Notes under the pieces: generated by a model | Seen by the model: only the letters and a program-made list of their open reading frames with translations | Databases searched by the model: none | What the model was told of the DNA's origin: nothing | Part shown: in pieces, positions 5,067-11,761 of the stretch | Position numbering within the stretch: position 1 is the first letter of the stretch | Layout of the letters: each line of letters opens with the position of its first letter | Made by a program: the position numbers and the translations under genes | Origin: Bacteroidota bacterium | Lineage (GTDB): Bacteria; Bacteroidota; Rhodothermia; Rhodothermales; UBA10348 | Reading direction: 5' to 3' | Length of the DNA: 11,761 nt | Assembly (NCBI GenBank): GCA_024640835.1 | Contig: JAHEEH010000019.1 | Location: 1-11,761 of the forward strand

Positions 5067-7322
5067 ATGCCCGGCGCCTGGCGTCATCGTTTCCCGGTCC
5101 TCGTCCTCCTCCTGGGGGGAACGTGGCCCGCGACGGCCCGCCAGGACCCGCGCACGGCCTCCGTCCCGACCGAGATCCCGCGCCTCGAGACGGACGTCCG
5201 GATCGACGGTCACGTGGAGGATGCCGAGTGGGCGGGAATTCCGGTCCTCCCGCTGATCCAGTTCGCACCGACGTGGGGCGATCCGATCGTGCACCCCACG
5301 GAAATCCGCCTGGCATACGACGACCAGTACCTGTACCTGTCGGCGCGGTGCGGCGACGTCCAGCCGCCGACCAGGACCACGTACCGGCGGGATGCCTGGA
5401 GTGACCGGGACGACCAGGTGGCCATCGGCATCGACTCGTTCAACGACTACGAGAACCAGGTGGCCTTCGCCCTCTATGCGACCGGAGCCCGCATCGACGC
5501 CCAGTTCTCCGACGACGCGCGGGACGAAGGCAACATGAGCACGGACTGGAACACGTTCTGGGATGCGGAGGCCGTCTCGCACGACACCGGGTGGGAGGGC
5601 GAGATGCGGATTCCCTTTTCGAGCCTCCGGTTCCAGGCTCCGGCAGACGGACCGGTGACCATGGGCATCAACGTGATGCGATTCCGGGCCGACGGGGGAT
5701 TCTTCTACCAGTACCCGGGGGTCCCGAACGACTGGGGTTTCTGGAGCTTCCTGAAACCCTCGAAAGGTGCGCGGCGGCAGCTGATGGGCATCCGATCGTC
5801 GAATCCCGTATACGTCGCCCCGTACGTGAGCGGCGGACTGGGCCAGCGGTTCGAGCTGAACCAGGCGGAGGATGCCTACCTCCGCGACGACACGCGCTCG
5901 ATCGACGCCGGTGTGGACCTCAAGGCCTCGCTGACCTCCAACCTGACGCTCGACCTGACCGTCAACACCGACTTCGCCCAGGTCGAAGCGGACGACCAGC
6001 AGGTGAACCTGACGCGGTTCTCCCTCTTCTTCCCGGAGAAGCGGCAGTTCTTCCTCGAACGGTCCAGCACCTTCGATTTCTCGTTCGGCGGGTCCGACCG
6101 GCTGTTCTACAGCCGCCAGGTCGGCCTGTACGAGGGGAGCGAGGTCGCGCTCCTGGGCGGTGGACGTCTCGTGGGACGGATCGGTGGTTGGGACGTGGGG
6201 TTCCTCACGCTGCAGACGGGGAGCGCGACCGTAGAGACGGACGGGGAGCGCGAGCACCTGGAGTCGGAGAATTTCGGCGTCCTGCGAGTGAAGCGGCGGG
6301 TGCTCAACGCGAACTCCTGGCTGGGTGGCATCACCACCACGCGACTCGGCGGTGGCGACCGGAACAACGTCGCCTACGGCCTCGACGGACAGATCAACCC
6401 GTTCGGGGACGAACTGGTCCGCTTCGCCTGGGCCCAGACGTTCGACGACGGAGCGGGGGACGTGCTCGCCTCCCTGGACAACTCTCGGTTTCGCCTGCTC
6501 TGGGAACGGCCCCGGAGCACCGGGGTCCGCTACGAGGCCGGCCTGAGCCGGGCGGGATACGGCTACCGGCCGGGCGCCGGATACCAGCGCCGGGAGGACT
6601 ATACGCAGCTGAAGGGCGAGGTGGGGTACGGCCGGCTCTCCGAATCGGCGTCCACGGTCCGCAACTGGGGTCTCGACGCCGAAGTCGATGCCTACTACGA
6701 GAACCGGCGACGGGTCGTCGAATCCGTGTCCTACAACGCGGGCGGTCACATGGGATTCCGCTCGGGGGCCAACGTGCGCGCGGACATCACCCTGGATGCG
6801 GAGGACCTGGTCGAGGGCTTCGATCTCTCGGACGACGCCGACATTCCCGCCGGCAGGTACACGTTCGTCCACGGGGAAGTCGGAGGACAGACGGCGTCCG
6901 GGAGTCCGCTGAAGCTCGGAGCCGAGGTCCGGTTCGGGCAGTTCTTCGACGGCCGACAGGTCATCGTGGGCCTTTCGTCCGACTGGAGTGTTTCCGACCG
7001 AATCTCGCTCTCGGGCATCTACGAGTACGACCGGATCGGTTTCCCGGACCGGGACCAGACGTTCCGGGCGCACGTAATGCGCAGCCGGATCGACCTCACG
7101 ATGAGCACGAAGGTCACCTTTTCGGGTTTCGTCCAGTACAGCACCGAGGCCGACGCCCTGGTCACGAACGTCCGCTTCCGCTACAACCCGAGGGACGGCG
7201 ACGATTTCTTCCTGGTGTACAACGAGGGCATCCACACGGATCGCCGGTCCGGGATTCCGATGCTTCCCTTCACGTCGGGCCGGACGATCATCGCCAAGCT
7301 CGTCCACACGTTTCGCCGGTAG
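5067..7322 (+). CDS. DUF5916 outer-membrane protein with N-terminal CBM9-like domain
   Basis: 751 residues. A signal peptide (VLVLLLGGTW, cleavage near ATA at 24) is followed by a CBM9-like beta-sandwich (about 45-190): DVRIDGHVEDAEW (43-55), RLAYDDQYLYLSARCGD and DQVAIGIDSFNDYENQVAF. The rest (about 200-751) is DUF5916: PNDWGFWSFLKPSKG, LTSNLTLDLTVNTDFAQVEAD, FSLFFPEKRQFFLE with ERSSTFDF, then many alternating aromatic/polar strands typical of a C-terminal outer-membrane beta-barrel. It ends ...SGRTIIAKLVHTFRR. The length is usual for the family; its function is unknown, and the N-terminal domain suggests ligand (possibly carbohydrate) binding. It starts 13 bases after the M20D stop without a Shine-Dalgarno sequence, suggesting translational coupling. 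It converges with tonB, leaving three bases between the stops. Confidence 0.9.
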   Translation: MPGAWRHRFPVLVLLLGGTWPATARQDPRTASVPTEIPRLETDVRIDGHVEDAEWAGIPVLPLIQFAPTWGDPIVHPTEIRLAYDDQYLYLSARCGDVQPPTRTTYRRDAWSDRDDQVAIGIDSFNDYENQVAFALYATGARIDAQFSDDARDEGNMSTDWNTFWDAEAVSHDTGWEGEMRIPFSSLRFQAPADGPVTMGINVMRFRADGGFFYQYPGVPNDWGFWSFLKPSKGARRQLMGIRSSNPVYVAPYVSGGLGQRFELNQAEDAYLRDDTRSIDAGVDLKASLTSNLTLDLTVNTDFAQVEADDQQVNLTRFSLFFPEKRQFFLERSSTFDFSFGGSDRLFYSRQVGLYEGSEVALLGGGRLVGRIGGWDVGFLTLQTGSATVETDGEREHLESENFGVLRVKRRVLNANSWLGGITTTRLGGGDRNNVAYGLDGQINPFGDELVRFAWAQTFDDGAGDVLASLDNSRFRLLWERPRSTGVRYEAGLSRAGYGYRPGAGYQRREDYTQLKGEVGYGRLSESASTVRNWGLDAEVDAYYENRRRVVESVSYNAGGHMGFRSGANVRADITLDAEDLVEGFDLSDDADIPAGRYTFVHGEVGGQTASGSPLKLGAEVRFGQFFDGRQVIVGLSSDWSVSDRISLSGIYEYDRIGFPDRDQTFRAHVMRSRIDLTMSTKVTFSGFVQYSTEADALVTNVRFRYNPRDGDDFFLVYNEGIHTDRRSGIPMLPFTSGRTIIAKLVHTFRR

Positions 7323-7325
7323 GCG

Positions 7326-8105
7326 TCACGAGAGGCGGAAGATCACCGGGATGTTCATGGCGACGGTCACGGCCCTGCCCCGCTGCCGCCCGGGGATGAA
7401 GGTCTGCTTCATGACGGCTTCCACGGCGGCGTTGTCCAGCACGCGGGCCACCGAACGGACCACTTTCGGATCCTGCGGGATGCCCGACGGCGGAATCACG
7501 ATCTGGACGATCACCATCCCGTCGAGCTCGGCCTTGCGCGCGATCTCGGGATAGTCGAGCGATGCGACGAGCGCGGCCATGCCGCCCACCATCTCGGGCA
7601 TCTGCTCCACCACGAGGAAGATCTCCGGGTCGGCCGGTTCGTCCTTCACCGGATCCGGCGGAGGGGGCGGCAGGTCGGCCACCGCCAGCTCCACGTCCAG
7701 GCTGACGTCCAGGTCCAGCTCCACGTCGTCGAGAATCGTGTCGTTCGGAACCTCGACCGGCACGGGCGGCCGGGGCGGCGGAGGGGGCCGCTCGAGCTGC
7801 CGGGTCGGCGCGATCTCCTCCATCACGACGACTTCCTGGTCCGCGACCGTGTACTTGGAGGACTCGTCCGGATTGACGTCGACCCGGAAGCTCGTGGTCA
7901 CGAGGGCGAGCGACGCCACGAGTCCGATCTGGAGATTCCGCACGTGGCTTCCGCCGCGTTCCCGGTGCCGCCGGGCCCTTTCGTCGAACCGGACCGTGAG
8001 CCGCTCAGCCGACAACGCACCGTCCGTTCGAACGTTTTTCTTCAGACGTCCGAACGACCGGCCGAATGCCGGCAGGAAATTCCCGACCAGAAACGATCGC
8101 GCCAT
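7326..8105 (-). CDS. tonB: TonB-type energy transducer
   Basis: 259 residues from ATG 8105, with CTGGAG nine bases upstream. Order: a basic cytoplasmic N terminus (1-56), one membrane helix (about 57-73, NLQIGLVASLALVTTSF), a periplasmic linker with proline runs (RPPPPPRPPVPVEVP at 106-120, LPPPPP at 145-150) separated by an acidic Asp/Leu/Val stretch (LDDVELDLDVSLDVEL), then a TonB C-terminal domain (about 172-259) with LDYPEIARKAELDG, VIVQIVI and AVEAVMKQTFIPGRQRG. TonB couples the proton-driven ExbB/ExbD motor to outer-membrane transporters. The layout (EEI...PPPPP..., VVEQMPEMVGGMAAL before YPEIA) resembles Bacteroidota-type TonB. The 56-residue N-terminal tail is long; no later start is usable, since the Val codons checked are not GTG. 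No exbB or exbD is in the window. It is preceded by element copy B. Confidence 0.9.
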   Translation of the reverse strand: MARSFLVGNFLPAFGRSFGRLKKNVRTDGALSAERLTVRFDERARRHRERGGSHVRNLQIGLVASLALVTTSFRVDVNPDESSKYTVADQEVVVMEEIAPTRQLERPPPPPRPPVPVEVPNDTILDDVELDLDVSLDVELAVADLPPPPPDPVKDEPADPEIFLVVEQMPEMVGGMAALVASLDYPEIARKAELDGMVIVQIVIPPSGIPQDPKVVRSVARVLDNAAVEAVMKQTFIPGRQRGRAVTVAMNIPVIFRLS

Positions 8106-8130
8106 CCCGATGAACTCCAGATGATCTGAA

Positions 8131-8151
8131 GGAAGTACGGGATTCCCCTAC
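8131..8151 (-). promoter_or_regulatory. Near-palindromic operator/promoter element, copy B
   Basis: The minus-strand core TAGGGGAATCCCGTA (8136-8150) is a 15-base palindrome with one mismatched pair of seven, followed by a -10-like TACTTC (8137 to 8132). It lies 25 bases upstream of the tonB ATG at 8105. It matches copy A (752-772) at 17 of 21 bases and in the same orientation to its gene. See copy A for the likely regulator type. Confidence 0.4.
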
Positions 8152-8210
8152 GCGAGTTGCGGACGAGCGCGCTTTGTTTTACTCGAGCCCCCCGCCGGAC
8201 GCCTGCCGGG

Positions 8211-8254
8211 TTGAGATTGCGACCGGTTGGCGCTAAATACGCCGCGTCCAACCG
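8211..8254 (+). promoter_or_regulatory. Promoter and inverted-repeat operator for the permease/TIM-barrel/DUF1080 operon
   Basis: TTGAGA (8211-8216, five of six to the -35 consensus) and TAAATA (8234-8239, a partial -10 match) are exactly 17 bases apart, predicting a start near 8246 and a leader of about 20 bases before ATG 8267. Perfect 7-base arms CGGTTGG (8224-8230) and CCAACCG (8248-8254) flank the -10 and start site, where a dimeric repressor would block transcription. A smaller inner repeat (GGCG 8229-8232, CGCC 8240-8243) overlaps. The elements are visible; their use is inferred. Confidence 0.45.
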
Positions 8255-8266
8255 ACGAACCCGAGC

Positions 8267-9536
<1,270 letters not shown>

Positions 9537-9544
<8 letters not shown>

Positions 9545-10490
9545 ACGATCCTTCATGCGGCGCACGGCCGCTTTCGCCGCCGGAGCCGGGCTGTTCGGCC
9601 TGGGCTGCCGGCCAACGGACCAGGCCGCCGCCGCCGCCGCTGGCGACCCGCTCTTCCGGATCTCGCTGGCCGAATGGTCGCTCCACAAGGCCATCTTCGC
9701 CGGCGAGCTGGTCAACCTCGATTTTCCGGTCGTCGCCCGTCGTGACTACGGGATCGACGCCGTGGAGTACGTGAGCCAGCTCTTCCTGGACCGGCGGTCC
9801 GACTCCGAATACATCGGGGCGCTCCGGGAGATCTGCGACGGTGAAGGCGTCCGAAGCGTCCTCATCATGGTGGACGGCGAGGGCGCACTCGGGGACGCCG
9901 ACGAGGAGGCCCGGCTGCAGGCGGTGGCCAACCATCACCGATGGGTCGAGGCGGCCGCCGCACTCGGCTGCCACTCGATCCGCGTGAACGCCCAGAGTTC
10001 GGGGACCCGCGAGGAGCAGGCGGAGCGCGCCGCCGACGGGCTGCGCCGGTTGTGCGAGTTCGCCGACCCGGTGGGCATCAACGTGATCGTCGAGAATCAC
10101 GGAGGCGTATCCAGCGACGGATCGTGGCTCGCGGACGTGATGCGGCGGGTGGATCATCCGCGCGTGGGGACACTCCCCGACCTGGGCAACTGGCAGGTGG
10201 ACGAGGACACGTTCTACGATCCGTACCAGGGCGTCGCCGACCTCATGCCGTTCGCGAAGGGCGTGAGCGCGAAGACGCACAACTTCTCCGACGCCGGGGT
10301 GTCGATCAACACCCGGTTCTCGGATCCGTACGACTACACGCGCCTGATGCGGGCCGTACTGGATGCCGGGTACCGCGGGTACGTGGGCATCGAGTACGAG
10401 GGATCGGAGCTTTCCGAGCCCGATGGCATCCGCGCGACGAAGTCCCTCCTGGAGCAGGTACGGGAGACCCTCACCCCCGAATACTCGTGA
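9537..10490 (+). CDS. Exported sugar phosphate isomerase/epimerase-like TIM-barrel protein (AP-endonuclease-2 fold)
   Basis: 317 residues. The N terminus HRRSFMRRTAAFAAGAGLFG is a twin-arginine (Tat) signal, ending near GLGC (Cys24). That is a possible but imperfect lipobox, so the protein may be periplasmic or a Tat lipoprotein. The barrel (about 40-312) has typical metal/active-site strands: ISLAEWSLH (42-50), IDAVEYVS (73-80), CHSIRVNAQ (145-153), VIVENHGG with Glu186, GTLPDLGNW with Asp215, KTHNF with His248 and GIEYEG with Glu286. The four acidic/His positions fit the divalent-metal site of this superfamily. Members isomerise, epimerise or dehydrate sugars and keto-sugars, and some act on 3-keto-glycosides; the exact reaction is not predictable. 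It overlaps the permease stop by 8 bases and ends 5 bases before the DUF1080 ATG. ATG 9537 is preferred over ATG 9555 because it keeps the first Arg pair. Confidence 0.88.
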
Positions 10491-10495
10491 GCACC

Positions 10496-11182
10496 ATGCG
10501 ACGCATCCCTTTCCTCGTTCTCGTTCCCGCGCTGCTCGCCGCCGGCTGTGGTGGCCAGTCCGAATCGGAGCCGACGGTCGAACCGTCCATGGCCGAGTGG
10601 GAGGTACTCTTCGACGGTCACGGATTCGAGCAGTGGCGCGGGTACCGGTCGGATTCCATGCCGGACTCCTGGGCCATCATCGAGGGCGCCATGTACAACG
10701 CCGTCCCGGGGCAGGACCTGGCGACCCGCGGCCAGTATGCCGACTTCGACCTCGAGTTCGAGTGGAAGGTGGAGACCGGCGGCAACAGCGGAGTCATGTT
10801 CCGCGTCACCGAGGACCACGAATACCCCTTCGAAACCGGTCCCGAGTACCAGCTCCTCGACAACGCGGGCATCGAAGAGGCCGACTTCATTCATGCCGCC
10901 GGGGCCAACTACGACGTCCACCCGGCCGACACGTCTGCCGCGAATCCGGCCAATACCTGGAACACGGGGCGGATCCTGGTCCAGGGCAACCACGTGGAGC
11001 ACTGGCTCAACGGCACGAAAGTCGTCGACTACGAGCTGTTGAGCCCCGAGTGGGAGGAGGCCGTGGCCGGCTCCAAGTGGTTCGACGACCCCGACTACGG
11101 CCGACGGGCCGAAGGCCATATCGTCCTGCAGGGCGACCACAGGCCGGTGTGGTTCCGCAACGTCCGGATCCGGAGGCTTTAG
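10496..11182 (+). CDS. DUF1080 lipoprotein (3-keto-disaccharide hydrolase-like)
   Basis: 228 residues. A signal peptide (RRIPFLVLVPALL) leads to AAGC, with Cys18 the likely lipidated residue. The rest is one DUF1080 (PF06439) jelly-roll: WEVLFDGHGFEQWRGY (35-50), WAIIEGAMYNA, YADFDLEFEWKV (81-92), GGNSGVMFR (95-103), GPEYQLLDN (115-123), NTWNTGRILVQGNHVEHWLNG and a final GHIVLQGDHRPVWFRNVRI. Characterised members hydrolyse 3-keto-glycosides made by glucoside 3-dehydrogenases; others are uncharacterised, so the substrate is inferred. The length matches single-domain members. ATG 10496 gives the best signal; a GTG at 10487, overlapping the previous TGA, would add three residues. It is the third gene of the operon. 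No Gfo/Idh-type dehydrogenase, the usual partner, is in the window. Its stop is 58 bases from the convergent lactonase gene. Confidence 0.92.
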   Translation: MRRIPFLVLVPALLAAGCGGQSESEPTVEPSMAEWEVLFDGHGFEQWRGYRSDSMPDSWAIIEGAMYNAVPGQDLATRGQYADFDLEFEWKVETGGNSGVMFRVTEDHEYPFETGPEYQLLDNAGIEEADFIHAAGANYDVHPADTSAANPANTWNTGRILVQGNHVEHWLNGTKVVDYELLSPEWEEAVAGSKWFDDPDYGRRAEGHIVLQGDHRPVWFRNVRIRRL

Positions 11183-11229
11183 GGCGCCCCGTCTCCGTCG
11201 ACCGTCCTGACGGCGCAACGGTGCACACC

Positions 11230-11253
11230 GGTCGGCGGTCCTACCGCCCGACC
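11230..11253. terminator. Possible terminator stem between convergent genes
   Basis: GGTCGGCGGT (11230-11239) pairs with ACCGCCCGACC (11243-11253) through ten pairs with one bulged C and a three-base loop. It overlaps the stop codon of the minus-strand lactonase gene (11241-11243) and lies 47 bases past the DUF1080 stop. No T-tract follows on either strand, so classical intrinsic termination is doubtful. Confidence 0.3.
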
Positions 11254-11761
11254 AGCACGCGCGTCTTCAGCAGGCGGGAGCTCGCCGTGATGAAAAGCGA
11301 CCGCCCGTCCTCACCGAAGGCGACGTTCGCGGCAGGATCGCCCATACGGATGCGACCCAGGGCCGTCCCGTCCGGGTCGATGATCCAGATGCCGCCCGGC
11401 CCCGAGCCGAAGAGCACACCGGTCCGATCCACCCTGAATCCGTCCGGAACGCCCGGCTCGTCCGGTCCCACGTGGCCCGTCACGTCCAGCAGCACCCGGC
11501 CCTCGCCCACCGTGCCGTCTCCGGCGATGTCGTAGGCCGCCCAGTACGCTTTCGGAGCGTCCGAATTGGCCACGTACAGGGTCCGCTCGTCGGGCGAGAA
11601 CGCGATTCCGTTGGGGCGGGTCAGGGTGTCCGTGACGACCACGAGGCGGCCGTCAGGAAACAGGGCGTAGACGCCGTTGAACGGCACTTCCTTCTGCTCC
11701 GAGTGGTCCCCTCCGTCCAGGCCGTACGGCGGGTCCGTGAACCAGAGCGATCCGTCCGACC
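11241..11761 (-). CDS. SMP-30/gluconolactonase-type beta-propeller protein, 5' end cut by window edge
   Basis: The frame is open from the right edge to TAG at 11241-11243: 172 residues of the C-terminal half of an SMP-30/gluconolactonase/LRE-like protein (usual length about 290-350). Visible motifs, counted from the edge: SLWFTDPPYGL (4-14), TRPNGIAFSPDERTLYVANSD (47-67) with the metal-ligand Asn in RPNG, VPDGFRVD (104-111) with the second ligand Asp in PDG, and GGIWIIDPDG and FGEDGRSLFITAS repeat blades. A GTG at 11685-11687 is not the start, because family sequence continues upstream of it. The family hydrolyses aldonolactones or organophosphates with a bound divalent metal; the N-terminal ligand Glu would lie outside the window. 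It converges on the sugar operon and may share its pathway, but is transcribed separately. Confidence 0.86.
   Translation of the reverse strand, partial: SDGSLWFTDPPYGLDGGDHSEQKEVPFNGVYALFPDGRLVVVTDTLTRPNGIAFSPDERTLYVANSDAPKAYWAAYDIAGDGTVGEGRVLLDVTGHVGPDEPGVPDGFRVDRTGVLFGSGPGGIWIIDPDGTALGRIRMGDPAANVAFGEDGRSLFITASSRLLKTRVLVGR

Noticed and set aside
1511..7307. Very long open frames on the minus strand (about 555, 611 and 778 codons) opposite tryptophanase, M20D and DUF5916
   Set aside because: They mirror the codon periodicity of G+C-rich genes; translations are low-complexity (rich in Arg, Gly, His, Val, Asp) with no recognisable domain, while the opposite strand carries full protein families.
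11241..11687. Short complete ORF starting at GTG 11687
   Set aside because: Family sequence (SLWFTDPPYGL) continues upstream in frame to the window edge, so the gene is larger and truncated by the window.

Overview
The window is G+C-rich (roughly two-thirds G+C by eye), gene-dense bacterial DNA with ten protein-coding genes and no RNA genes, insertion sequences or CRISPR arrays. Exported lipoproteins, a DUF5916 beta-barrel protein, a TonB of Bacteroidota-like layout, an exported M20D amidohydrolase and a DUF1080/TIM-barrel pair point to a diderm heterotroph. The mix, the GC content and the weak or absent Shine-Dalgarno sequences at most starts suggest Gemmatimonadota or a related group. That placement is inference, because no rRNA or marker gene is present.

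Layout. (1) 1-744, minus: a TIGR02206/YwaF-type membrane protein cut by the left edge. It is divergent from (2) 991-1485, plus: a small secreted protein with HEAT-like helices, followed by a strong intrinsic terminator (1502-1546). (3) 1733-7322, plus: tryptophanase, an unknown lipoprotein, an exported M20D peptidase/amidohydrolase and a DUF5916 outer-membrane protein. The last two are only 13 bases apart. (4) 7326-8105, minus: a TonB-type energy transducer, convergent with the DUF5916 gene. (5) 8267-11182, plus: a tight three-gene operon of an NHS-type MFS permease, a Tat-exported TIM-barrel sugar isomerase/epimerase-like protein and a DUF1080 (3-keto-glycoside hydrolase-like) lipoprotein. 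(6) 11241-11761, minus: the C-terminal part of an SMP-30/gluconolactonase-type protein cut by the right edge.

How the parts may work together. The 8267-11182 operon reads as an envelope sugar-processing module: a lipoprotein hydrolase and an exported TIM-barrel enzyme act outside the cytoplasm and the permease takes up the product. The lactonase-like gene next door fits the theme. In the tryptophanase block, active-site residues identify tryptophan indole-lyase rather than tyrosine phenol-lyase. The nearby exported M20D enzyme belongs to the subfamily that cleaves N-acyl and indole-3-acetyl amino acids, so a tryptophan/indole-conjugate salvage role is possible but unproven.

The most interesting non-coding signals are: a 21-base near-palindromic element (17/21 identical) in the same orientation upstream of both the YwaF-type gene and tonB; a leader before the gene at 991 with a duplicated Shine-Dalgarno sequence and one complementary segment between the copies; inverted repeats that straddle candidate -10 boxes before the M20D and permease genes; and a tandem repeat before tryptophanase. 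None is a proven new system.
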